Source: Planctomycetaceae bacterium (GTDB taxonomy: Bacteria; Planctomycetota; Planctomycetia; Planctomycetales; Planctomycetaceae). Taken from it: 20,722 bases of DNA. The position numbers and the translations under genes are program-made. Positions 1-5,771 of this stretch are shown here, piece by piece. The notes under the pieces were generated by a model. That model made no database searches and was not told where the DNA came from. It saw only the letters and a program-made list of their open reading frames with translations. Each line of letters opens with the position of its first letter. Position 1 is the first letter of the stretch. The stretch covers positions 1 through 20,722 of the forward strand of contig JALTOP010000171.1 of the NCBI GenBank assembly GCA_027000105.1, given 5' to 3'.

Positions 1-483
1 CCCTGACCCCCCTTGTGACCCCCCTGAACTTTTTTGGGAAGGGGGATCACAAACAGGTATTTTTTCGCGTGCTGAGCCGCGATACCGGTAACGTGAATTT
101 TTTGCCGGCACAACTTCCGAAATCGTCTTTTCTTGCGGTGTGATCAATTCCGCTGAATAGATCGCCTGGAAATCGATCACGTAAACATGGGATCGCCAGT
201 TCTCGGAATCGACCGATATGTATCGGGAACTCTGCTTGATCGCCCGCAGCCGCCGCTTGATCGTCGCTTCACCGACTCCCAAGGCGACAGCCAGTTCGCG
301 TTTTGTCGGTTCCAGGGCAACACGTCCATCAGGCCCTTCCGCGTATCCTTCCCCCGTCTTCTTTTGCTGGCAATAGACACGAACCAAAGCGATCAGAAGA
401 TCCTGTTCTGCCTGGCTGATGTTTGCCAGGCGGGAGATTGTCGACTCCATTGATGACAATTCCCATGCAAACTCTTTTTGCAT
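1..483 (-). CDS. Helix-turn-helix protein, possible replication initiator of the mobile element (partial, runs off left edge)
   Basis: The minus-strand frame is open from ATG 483 to the window edge, giving 161 visible codons with no stop. The N-terminal 100 residues are mostly helical and include a helix-turn-helix stretch (TKRELAVALGVGEATIKRR, about residues 60-78), which suggests a winged-helix DNA-binding domain. From about residue 140 the protein becomes a polar linker ending SSGGSQGGSG. The linker is encoded by repeats of TGACCCCCC and an inverted TGATCCCCC. The gene lies 4 nt downstream of csrA, so the two are probably co-transcribed. A DNA-binding N-terminus followed by a repeat-bearing linker resembles phage and plasmid initiators that carry origin iterons inside the gene. 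That role is inferred; a plain transcription regulator is the alternative. Confidence 0.6.
   Translation of the reverse strand, partial: MQKEFAWELSSMESTISRLANISQAEQDLLIALVRVYCQQKKTGEGYAEGPDGRVALEPTKRELAVALGVGEATIKRRLRAIKQSSRYISVDSENWRSHVYVIDFQAIYSAELITPQEKTISEVVPAKNSRYRYRGSAREKIPVCDPPSQKSSGGSQGGSG
3..50. repeat. C-rich iteron-like repeats inside the HTH gene
   Basis: TGACCCCCC occurs at 4-12 and again at 16-24, a 12-bp period. An inverted near-copy (GGGGGATCA) lies at 41-49. The copies could be initiator binding sites, or they may simply reflect a Gly/Ser-rich linker. More copies may lie left of the window. Confidence 0.45.
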
Positions 484-487
484 CGTT

Positions 488-688
488 TTATCCATTCGTA
501 AGCAAATCAACTTCCATTTGTTTTTTCAGCATGACAACTTCTTCGCGATCAATCTCAATTTCAGGGGCCGCCGTAATTCCCAGGCGAACTTTATCCGGAC
601 TGATCCGTATCGGCATGATTTCGATTTTTTGGCCATCAGGCAGCGTGCAAATTACCCGCTCACCAACTTCCCTTGATAACACAAGCAT
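488..688 (-). CDS. csrA: CsrA/RsmA-family translational regulator
   Basis: This 66-residue protein matches the length and layout of CsrA, the dimeric RNA-binding regulator that recognises GGA motifs, usually in leaders or loops of target RNAs. It begins MLVLSREVGERV, so the conserved Leu4 and Arg6 of the first strand are present. The C-terminal RNA-binding segment is also there as EIEIDREEV, which keeps the critical Arg-Glu pair. ATG 688 is chosen over longer upstream starts because it follows a good ribosome binding site (GGAAAGGAA) and matches the family N-terminus. The gene lies just downstream of two minus-strand tRNA-type RNAs and 4 nt upstream of the HTH gene. Being on an element with an integrase suggests a mobile csrA copy that may reset host or element translation. 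The family call is firm; the targets are unknown. Confidence 0.93.
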   Translation of the reverse strand: MLVLSREVGERVICTLPDGQKIEIMPIRISPDKVRLGITAAPEIEIDREEVVMLKKQMEVDLLTNG

Positions 689-738
689 TCTGAATTCCTT
701 TCCGAAATAAGTGACAAACGAAATCACAGCGATTTCGA

Positions 739-849
739 TAGGCCGTTCAGGAGTCGAACCTGATCGCGTGTTCCAGGACTCGGCAGCCCCCGGCTTGACC
801 CGCACGCAGTGCTTTCACTTCACACCCGGCTACCCGCCGGCAACGGCCT
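739..849 (-). ncRNA. tRNA-like RNA with an abnormal, expanded middle
   Basis: Read on the minus strand, AGGCCGT (849-843) pairs perfectly with ACGGCCT (746-740) as an acceptor stem, followed by discriminator A at 739. The T arm is canonical: TCAGG-TTCGACT-CCTGA. A D arm forms as CCGG-CGGGTAG-CCGG with the GG pair in its loop, and T8 is present. The part between D and T arms is about 60 nt rather than the usual 22-40. It has no clean 5-bp anticodon stem: a register offering UGA has only three central pairs and lacks U33. GCGTG/CACGC could close an oversized variable arm. It could be a degenerate tRNA-Ser-type gene or a tRNA mimic carried by the element. It sits 17 nt downstream of tRNA-Met. 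Confidence 0.5.
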
Positions 850-866
850 GCATTCATCTGCAAGAT

Positions 867-940
867 TGGCGGGGGCCGGATTCGAACCGACGACCTTCAG
901 GTTATGAGCCTGACGCGCTGACCTACTGCGCCACCCCGCA
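867..940 (-). tRNA. tRNA-Met(CAU), probably elongator type, on the mobile element
   Basis: This 74-nt cloverleaf is read on the minus strand. It has D stem GCGC/GCGC, anticodon stem TCAGG/CCTGA with loop CTCATAA (anticodon CAU), variable loop AGGTC, and T arm GTCGG-TTCGAAT-CCGGC. The acceptor TGCGGGG/CCCCGCC pairs at six of seven positions; the 1:72 pair is T-C, a mismatch. An unpaired 1:72 is a feature of initiators. However, the anticodon stem lacks the three consecutive G:C pairs of an initiator, and C11:G24 is elongator-like. A CAU anticodon could also be lysidine-modified to read Ile AUA, which cannot be excluded. CCA is not encoded. The gene starts 13 nt after the DUF2303 fragment ends. 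Confidence 0.9.
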
Positions 941-953
941 CGAAACTTCCCTG

Positions 954-1532
954 TCACACCCAGGGCGATCCAAAGTAGACCGGGCATCCATCAGACCCGG
1001 CAATCAAGGCACCCTGCAGGAAATCCATTTCGCGTTCCATTTCTTTTCTGAGATCAGCAGGCTTGGGAGTCAGCCTGAATGTTCCGGACTTGGCGCAAAT
1101 TTCAACGATGCAGGATATTTTGTGGCGTTGCGTCAATTCGCGGTCGTCAAAAATTCGAACATCCAGGACAACTTCTTCCGGAATATCACCGACTTTTGAC
1201 ATCACTTCATCTTGAATGTCGAAGCCCATCGACTCGCGACCGAGATTGATTTCGCGACTCCCTTTCGTTTGGGAAGAGAAATCAACTGCTTTGCAAACAT
1301 TGATCAATTGCACCATTTCCGGCGTGGTACAGTCGGCAAGACGAACCCTCAGCAAGCTGATGAACTCTTTCTGATCAAGATTCCAATCTTTCAGGCCCTG
1401 AACGGTTTCATATTCGTCCGTCATTTTTAGCTTGATGCAGGCATACTCTTTTCTTTGCGATTCCGGGCCATCATCCAAAATGACGTAAACACAGCTTTCG
1501 TTGTAGTAAATCGACGGTTCGCATCTGATCAA
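954..1532 (-). CDS. DUF2303-family phage/plasmid protein, C-terminal part of a frame-broken gene
   Basis: The frame encodes about 190 residues and carries the recognisable DUF2303 core: a conserved AVDFSSQTKGSREINLGRES block, then EVVLDVRIFDD, and a C-terminal GTFRLTPKP strand. DUF2303 proteins occur in prophages and plasmids; their function is not established. No good start codon or ribosome binding site lies at the 5' end, where the first codon usable as a start is TTG at 1532. The missing N-terminus is encoded immediately upstream in another frame (1471-1725). The two parts together give about 258 residues, close to my recollection of a full family member. I therefore read this as one gene split by a frameshift or short out-of-frame deletion near 1520-1535. 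A sequencing error or programmed frameshift is possible. Confidence 0.7.
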   Translation of the reverse strand: MIRCEPSIYYNESCVYVILDDGPESQRKEYACIKLKMTDEYETVQGLKDWNLDQKEFISLLRVRLADCTTPEMVQLINVCKAVDFSSQTKGSREINLGRESMGFDIQDEVMSKVGDIPEEVVLDVRIFDDRELTQRHKISCIVEICAKSGTFRLTPKPADLRKEMEREMDFLQGALIAGSDGCPVYFGSPWV

Positions 1533-1725
1533 CAGAATTCAAAACAATATTGCGAGGAGCGGGCGAAGCTTGAACAACTTCAACAGTACCTTCAGCAGTA
1601 ACAATCCCGTAGGTTCCCTTTGGCTCTGCAGGCAAATCAATGATTTCCACTTTCCCTTTCGCCCCTGAGGCTTCCACTGCCGTTTTCTGAATCTGTTGCA
1701 GTGTCTCAATGCTTAAACCATCCAT
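1471..1725 (-). CDS. DUF2303-family protein, N-terminal part of the frame-broken gene
   Basis: ATG 1725 follows a GGAG ribosome binding site at a good distance. The frame encodes 84 residues starting MDGLSIETLQQIQKTAVEAS. The opening resembles the N-terminal helix of DUF2303 proteins, followed by a short strand region ending around RNIVLNSVDQ. After that point the residues (LLQRKLCLRHFG, then stop) look out of frame, while the adjacent frame continues with family-like sequence. It overlaps the C-terminal fragment by 62 nt. About 15-25 residues expected between the two halves seem to be missing, which favours a small deletion over a single-base slip; that estimate is from memory of the family. 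The 117-aa gene upstream is probably in the same transcript. Confidence 0.6.
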   Translation of the reverse strand: MDGLSIETLQQIQKTAVEASGAKGKVEIIDLPAEPKGTYGIVTAEGTVEVVQASPAPRNIVLNSVDQMRTVDLLQRKLCLRHFG

Positions 1726-1783
1726 CGTTCCATTCTCCGTTTCGTCAAAAAATAGACAGGTAAAGTTACTGGCGCAAAAACAG

Positions 1784-2137
1784 CTACTTTTCATCCTCGT
1801 TAAAAAGTGATTGCTGGTTGATGTCCTCCGGAAAGTCCTGGTTGAAGATGAACCCGCTGTTGTGCGGACGCATCTGGATGGGCCGGGAGCGATATACCGG
1901 TAGCTTCGATTTGCATTCCACTTCGCAATCGACGCGATCACAGTCCGAAGCATCATCGGGGTTGGGGATCGGCTGAAAGCAGAACTCAAGCGTCACCTTC
2001 CGTTTGGTTTTGTCGCTGGGCCGGTTGATGCAGTCCTGGGCAACCATTGCCATGTGCCGCTTGAGCAGCATCGCAATTCTTCCATCGTAGAGTGATTCGA
2101 GCGACTTAAACGTAAGGTTCATTTCCTGAATGGCCAT
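1784..2137 (-). CDS. Unrecognised 117-aa protein of the integrative element
   Basis: The protein runs from ATG 2137 (MAIQEMNLTFKSLESL) to an acidic end (FNEDEK). I do not recognise a named domain. The N-terminal half looks helical (YDGRIAMLLKRHMAMVAQDC). The middle is strand-like and contains three closely spaced Cys (DCDRVDCEVECKSKLPVYRS). A charged tail with PEDINQ follows. The start is set by the MAIQEM methionine; the upstream GGGG 5-8 nt before it is a weak ribosome binding site, and a later ATG (MNLTFK) has almost no spacer. It lies 58 nt upstream of the DUF2303 gene on the same strand, so the two may act together. No transmembrane segment or signal peptide is visible. Confidence 0.65.
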   Translation of the reverse strand: MAIQEMNLTFKSLESLYDGRIAMLLKRHMAMVAQDCINRPSDKTKRKVTLEFCFQPIPNPDDASDCDRVDCEVECKSKLPVYRSRPIQMRPHNSGFIFNQDFPEDINQQSLFNEDEK

Positions 2138-2156
2138 CGCGATCCCCGTTTTCTTC
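2137..2156. repeat. 20-bp direct repeat, copy 1
   Basis: TCGCGATCCCCGTTTTCTTC lies at 2137-2156 and again at 2377-2396, 240 bp apart. Copy 1 covers the ribosome binding region of the 117-aa gene. Confidence 0.7.
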
Positions 2157-2175
2157 AAGTGGAAAGCAAAAAGGA

Positions 2176-2214
2176 AGCAGCCGCTGGTCAAATCCCCACT
2201 CACCAGCGGCTGCT
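2176..2214 (-). terminator. 13-bp perfect inverted repeat, probable terminator after the integrase
   Basis: AGCAGCCGCTGGT (2176-2188) is exactly complementary to 2202-2214, with a 13-nt loop. On the minus strand the stem is followed by TCCTTTTTGC, a short T-rich tract, so it can end the integrase transcript about 250 nt past its stop. It also sits just upstream of the 117-aa gene, so attenuation or a folded recombination site are alternatives. Confidence 0.55.
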
Positions 2215-2464
2215 ACACATTCCAACGGCAACACACCGTCGGCATCACATCGTTCAATTGTCGAAATGTCCGGCCCCTGAACTCGGCAGGAGCCGGCACT
2301 CGCACAACGCCCAACAGGCCCGCGAACACACCACCTTACGCACGCACCGATGCACCGAGTTGCATCAAACAGCCGTTCGCGATCCCCGTTTTCTTCGCGG
2401 ACTGACGGGGACTGGCATGACCTGCCCGGCCAGACAAGCTGGCAGAGGGCTTTCAGGTATAAGC
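2215..2464. other. Non-coding spacer downstream of the integrase
   Basis: No convincing gene was found on either strand. It holds copy 2 of the 20-bp repeat and, overlapping it, a 6-bp hairpin (CCCCGT 2384-2389 with ACGGGG 2405-2410). As integrase-adjacent non-coding DNA it could hold recombination sites, but no core could be identified. Confidence 0.4.
2377..2396. repeat. 20-bp direct repeat, copy 2
   Basis: Exact second copy of the sequence at 2137-2156. The flanks differ from copy 1. No gene follows it. Confidence 0.7.
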
Positions 2465-3454
2465 TTAATCGATTTCGTTGAAGCAATCGGGAACCGGCGT
2501 CCGATCGATGGCGTCCCGGATTCGCTGCGTAGGGAGATCGTAATTTTGAGCCGAAACGCCTGGCATGTAATGCCCCGCGATCCAGTTCCCCAGCCCCGCT
2601 TCGATGCCATTGTTTCGCGTTACCATCGTTTCCCGGAAGTGCTTGATGTAAATTCCCGACAGGTTGGCTGTTCCCTGAATGTCCCGACGCCAGGTGGTGT
2701 AATACCCGTTTTTCCACGTCTGGGAAGCACGTAAGTAACAGCCCTTTGTCTTGAACCCCGGAAAAACCAGACTGGAATTCCGTTTGATTGATTTCAGGTG
2801 GGAAATAACCAGGTCTGTCAGCGGAAGCCCCTGCAATTTCCCTGTTTTCTGGGCAGAGAACTTGAGAAGTCGATCGTTCCAATGGATGTTTTCCCAGGAC
2901 AATTTCCCGATCACATCCATTGTTCTGGCACCATAAAACCACCACAACACGATCGCCGTTCGCCACAATTTCGGAGCGGGAACTTCGCCGCCTACGGGGT
3001 AGGTCACTTTGGAGCAGGCCTTGTATAGTCGAGTCACTTCGTCGATCGAAAGCGTTTCGCGTTGCATTTTGGGCGGTTGTTTGACCAGCTTTGATTTCGA
3101 TCTCCGCGATATCGTGGGAGCTTTTCGAATGACTTCTTCCTCTTCCGCCCAGTTGAACATCGCTCGCACTTCCCGCCAGCATTTGTTGATTGTCGCGGGC
3201 GATAACCCTTTTTTGATCAACCCGTCGCGGTAAGCGATCACATGTTCCCGGCTGACCTGGTCGATAGTTGGATCGTCTGTCAACGCCTCCCAGTGATTCA
3301 GAGCAACCCGATCCTGCATCAGTGAACTGGCGGATTGTTCCTCTCTGATTTCCGGAAGAATGAATTTCTCGTAGTATCCCCGCAATCGTAACGCCTGCTC
3401 GGATGGTTCTACCGATCCTGTTTCGACAGGATCGAAAAGCCGTAACGCAATCAT
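2465..3454 (-). CDS. Tyrosine recombinase/integrase
   Basis: This 329-residue site-specific recombinase has an N-terminal SAM-like/core-binding domain (about residues 25-115) and a C-terminal catalytic domain (about 130-320). Catalytic residues visible are Arg177 in YGARTMD, Lys203 in AQKTG, Arg274 in KHFRETM, His295 in GNWIAGHYMPG and the nucleophile Tyr305 in SAQNYDLP. The box-II position that is often His in HxxR is Lys271 here, a substitution I recall from planctomycete relatives. ATG 3454 follows a strong GGAGAGAAGG site and overlaps the stop of the upstream 77-aa gene as ATGA, so the two are translationally coupled. It probably catalyses integration and excision of the element on this strand. 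It appears full-length and intact; its attachment site is not identified. Confidence 0.93.
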   Translation of the reverse strand: MIALRLFDPVETGSVEPSEQALRLRGYYEKFILPEIREEQSASSLMQDRVALNHWEALTDDPTIDQVSREHVIAYRDGLIKKGLSPATINKCWREVRAMFNWAEEEEVIRKAPTISRRSKSKLVKQPPKMQRETLSIDEVTRLYKACSKVTYPVGGEVPAPKLWRTAIVLWWFYGARTMDVIGKLSWENIHWNDRLLKFSAQKTGKLQGLPLTDLVISHLKSIKRNSSLVFPGFKTKGCYLRASQTWKNGYYTTWRRDIQGTANLSGIYIKHFRETMVTRNNGIEAGLGNWIAGHYMPGVSAQNYDLPTQRIRDAIDRTPVPDCFNEID

Positions 3455-3684
3455 TGTGCCTTCTCTCCAGAGTGATGAGGGGGCGACCAATCTGCCATGC
3501 CTGGCACATCAATAAATCCCTGTTGCCCTCCGTGTGGGCGACCCTCGGGTTTACTCCTGATACTTTGCGAAAACCATAAGACGGATTTTCCGTCAGTGAT
3601 TTCCCTGTAAGAGATTTTGGCGATTTCCTCATGCCGATGAACCGTTCCGTGTAACTTGTTCGGAATTTGCGGTTGATGCAGCAC
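3451..3684 (-). CDS. Small protein coupled to the integrase (77 aa, possible excision or regulatory factor)
   Basis: From GTG 3684 the frame encodes 77 residues (MLHQPQIPNKLHGTVHRHEE...) and ends in a 4-nt ATGA overlap with the integrase. It is rich in His, Pro and Gly, with a central strand-like block (ISYREITDGKSVLWFSQ) and a GGQQGFID segment. I do not recognise a domain, and no membrane segment is visible. The exact overlap with a real gene and the sensible protein-like composition argue for a true gene. A small protein directly before an integrase often controls direction of recombination or integrase expression; that is inference from position only. No strong ribosome binding site precedes the GTG, which leaves the start uncertain. 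Confidence 0.6.
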   Translation of the reverse strand: MLHQPQIPNKLHGTVHRHEEIAKISYREITDGKSVLWFSQSIRSKPEGRPHGGQQGFIDVPGMADWSPPHHSGEKAQ

Positions 3685-3690
3685 ACAACG

Positions 3691-3708
3691 TGAAGGTGTT
3701 ACCCTTCA
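3691..3708. promoter_or_regulatory. Dyad upstream of the 77-aa/integrase operon
   Basis: TGAAGG (3691-3696) and CCTTCA (3703-3708) form a perfect 6-bp dyad with a 6-nt spacer, 7 nt upstream of GTG 3684. This is a possible operator. Confidence 0.3.
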
Positions 3709-4123
3709 GGGATTACCCTGATGGCACCTTCTGTCAGAAGCGGGAGCAAGCCTGCTGCGCTCGGGGTTCTCCCTCGCGCAGCAAGGCCCGGAAGTTCGTT
3801 TCGCCGGGGGGCGGGTTGATTTTCCGATCTAAAGCTCCCGTGCCAATAAACGCCAGCCGTTGAAAGCATCCCGGACGAGAAGCAAAAACGGGACTGGCCG
3901 TGCTGCAAACCAAATTTACCTGGGTGAAGCAAACGGCCCGGCTGACTGACACGATGATTCGTGATGAGCGGTATCGAGCATTTTGCTTCTTGTCGTTCGC
4001 CCCTTTCAAAGGGCGGCTCACAGTGTGAACGGGAACAATTTGAGCATCTCGGCGTGAATTGTCAAGCGGAGCGGGAAAGAAAAAAACATTTTCTCAAAGA
4101 TTCGTTTTCTTTTCCTTTTGTTC
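3709..4123. other. Spacer between integrase operon and toxin-antitoxin pair, with a GC-rich stem-loop
   Basis: I see no convincing gene here. A GC-rich hairpin lies at 3753-3783: TGCTGCGC pairs with GCGCAGCA around a 15-nt loop that can itself pair GGG/CCC. It could be a dispersed palindromic repeat or a bidirectional terminator. This is a natural seam between the minus-strand element and the plus-strand accessory genes. Confidence 0.35.
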
Positions 4124-4151
4124 TTGCCTATCGTCTGCCGATAGCTACAAT
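4124..4151 (+). promoter_or_regulatory. Promoter with palindromic operator for the toxin-antitoxin operon
   Basis: TTGCCT (4124-4129) and TACAAT (4146-4151) form a sigma70-like promoter with a 16-nt spacer. A perfect dyad, CTATCG (4128-4133) and CGATAG (4139-4144), lies in the spacer and overlaps the -35 box. Ribbon-helix-helix antitoxins typically repress their own operon from such sites. Confidence 0.65.
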
Positions 4152-4183
4152 AAAGACACAACAAACAAGAAAAGGAAACAAAA

Positions 4184-4420
4184 ATGGCTTGGCTCGATTT
4201 CTTCTGGACACCCGAAACTATTGCTCACATTGCAGAGCATGGAGTGACCCCGGAAGAAGTCGAATATGTTATTCAGAATCCTGAATCAACCGGCTTCAGC
4301 CGAACATCAGGAGCGTATCTGGCAGAAGGCGAGGCAGAAAACGGCAAGTACATCATCGTCATTTACGACATGATCGATGAGATCACAGCCATCCCGATAA
4401 CCGCTTACGAACCAAGTTAA
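4184..4420 (+). CDS. BrnT/DUF4258-like toxin of a type II toxin-antitoxin pair
   Basis: The 78-residue protein has the small alpha/beta layout of BrnT/RelE-like ribonuclease toxins. A short aromatic N-terminus is followed by HIAEHGVTPEEVEYVIQNPE, the helix-turn typical of BrnT/DUF4258 proteins, then a strand with SRTSGAYLAEGE, and the strand pair YIIVIYDMIDEITAIPITAYE. A good ribosome binding site (AAAGGAAAC) precedes ATG 4184. It is first in a two-gene operon with a ribbon-helix-helix protein 17 nt downstream; toxin-before-antitoxin order is usual for BrnT systems. The likely role is translation inhibition by mRNA cleavage, restrained by the partner. The subfamily is by resemblance; activity is untested. 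Confidence 0.7.
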   Translation: MAWLDFFWTPETIAHIAEHGVTPEEVEYVIQNPESTGFSRTSGAYLAEGEAENGKYIIVIYDMIDEITAIPITAYEPS

Positions 4421-4437
4421 AAACGGAGAAAACAATC

Positions 4438-4848
4438 ATGCCAAAAAAAGGAACAGGCAAAAGAATCAGTTCTCACCCCAAAGCAACTAAAGAGTTCCTT
4501 GCGAATATCAAAGAAGTTGCCAAGAAGGAAGATGCGTATTGGCTTTCCCCTGAAGGGAAAAAAGAGATGCGCAAAATGAAGAAAGCTCACGAGGCAAGAA
4601 AAAAGGAAGTCAAAAGAATCACGGTCAGATTACCAATCGCGATCAGCAACGCACTGGATGAGTACAGCCAGGCTCACGAACTCGACACAGCCACTGTAAT
4701 TCGGTTGGCACTAAGCAACCAGTTCAAAAAGAAGCCGCCCAAAAAACTCCCCGAGACGGTTATGGCGATGCCGGGCAACCCCAACATCGCGGAACTGGCC
4801 AGCAAAGGGGGCAAAGCCAGGGCAAAGAAGTTGCAGAAAAAGAAATAA
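4438..4848 (+). CDS. Ribbon-helix-helix (CopG/Arc-like) antitoxin
   Basis: This very basic 136-residue protein carries a ribbon-helix-helix motif at about residues 61-95 (RITVRLPIAISNALDEYSQ, then HELDTATVIRLALSNQF), the fold used by many antitoxins for DNA binding and toxin neutralisation. The N-terminal 55 residues are Lys-rich and probably disordered, and the C-terminus ends in a GGKARAKKLQKKK tail, also likely disordered. It follows the BrnT-like gene by 17 nt with a clear GGAG site and is very likely co-transcribed. By analogy it should bind the palindrome at 4128-4144 and repress the operon. Unusually for BrnA-type antitoxins, the DNA-binding motif is flanked by long basic tails, which might allow non-specific DNA binding. 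The family is clear; the toxin pairing is inferred from position. Confidence 0.75.
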   Translation: MPKKGTGKRISSHPKATKEFLANIKEVAKKEDAYWLSPEGKKEMRKMKKAHEARKKEVKRITVRLPIAISNALDEYSQAHELDTATVIRLALSNQFKKKPPKKLPETVMAMPGNPNIAELASKGGKARAKKLQKKK

Positions 4849-5030
4849 GGGGCATGTGGATAAATTTTCATCGTGATTTGTAAATTATTCCCCGTTTGGC
4901 AGGATAGAAGATCCATTCAATTTCCGATAATTGCTGAAAAGAAGCACATGAGATAGGAGTCGCCGCTCGATTCTCGGCAGTGTACACCTTTATCCAATGT
5001 TCCCCATTACATAGGATAGTGGCGCGGGCA

Positions 5031-5771
5031 ATGAGTATTATTTATAGGTTCGCCAGCCGAAAAAGATTTAACCAATCCGACGGGATAAATGAGGCTTGGA
5101 TTGTACGCACGGAGTCTATGGGTAAAGGCCGAAAGAGCAATCATTATCTGATTGCGAACGAGTGGATTGCTGGAAACCTTGCCCAACTCTTGAGATTACC
5201 GGTTCCTCCTTTTGCAATAACACAGGGAGCCAATGCAAAAACGCGAATGTTTGTTTCTCTGCTGTTTGACATTGCTGGAGGTCCGGCAGATTCAGATGGG
5301 GGAACTCTCTGGGCATCCCAGCCCAAACTCTGCACAGGGATAATTGTGTTTGATATTCTAGTTGCAAATTATGATCGGCATGCGAGAAACATCAAAGTTG
5401 ATGATCCAGTTAGACCAAGAAGTTTTTTTTTGTTTGATCACGATCAGACGATATGTGGTGGGGGCACGGGAAAAGCGGATTTGAAAGGACGCTTCCAGAA
5501 ACTCAAAAACGATCCCTATTTGGGCCATCACATCTTGAAGGATTCAATTGATACGGAGAAGCATTTTCCTGAGTGGATCAAAAGAATTTTGGAAATACCA
5601 GACTGGTACATAGAGGAGTTGTGCCAGGACTCTCGACAACTGGGCTTAACGAAAACCGAAGCCGAACTAACCTGCAAATTTTTGATTCATCGCAGAGATA
5701 ACATTTCTGCAATTATCTACAGCCAAAAACATCTGTTTCCCAAAATAAACGATTGGGGGCTATTCATATGA
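5031..5771 (+). CDS. HipA-like kinase (HipA_2 type)
   Basis: About 246 residues from ATG 5031. Kinase-like features are a catalytic loop FDILVANYDRHARN (Asp115, Asn120) and a metal-binding FLFDHD (about 134-138). This arrangement matches the short HipA-like kinases rather than full HipA toxins. The N-terminal lobe has a SDGINEAWIVRTE strand pair, a helix NEWIAGNLAQLLRLPVPP, and no obvious autophosphorylated Ser loop. Its 3' end overlaps the next gene, of the DUF3037 family, as ATGA; HipA-like plus DUF3037 is a recurring pair whose role is not established. Starts at GTG 5019 or GTG 4980 are possible, because AGGA at 5013 is far from ATG 5031. No HipB-like regulator is present. The likely role is a stress or defence-associated protein kinase, by inference. 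Confidence 0.8.
   Translation: MSIIYRFASRKRFNQSDGINEAWIVRTESMGKGRKSNHYLIANEWIAGNLAQLLRLPVPPFAITQGANAKTRMFVSLLFDIAGGPADSDGGTLWASQPKLCTGIIVFDILVANYDRHARNIKVDDPVRPRSFFLFDHDQTICGGGTGKADLKGRFQKLKNDPYLGHHILKDSIDTEKHFPEWIKRILEIPDWYIEELCQDSRQLGLTKTEAELTCKFLIHRRDNISAIIYSQKHLFPKINDWGLFI

Noticed and set aside
3..50. Possible CRISPR array at the left edge
   Set aside because: Repeats are only 9 bp with a 3-nt gap, one copy is inverted, and there are no spacers or cas genes.
2106..3686. Long minus-strand frame of 526 codons overlapping the integrase
   Set aside because: It is antisense-like in composition, covers the integrase in another frame, and shows no domain. The integrase has all its catalytic residues, so the long frame is a shadow.
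3699..4021. Two overlapping minus-strand frames (77 and 95 codons) upstream of the integrase operon
   Set aside because: Composition is erratic, no ribosome binding site is seen, and both pass through the GC-rich palindrome. They look like chance frames over non-coding DNA.
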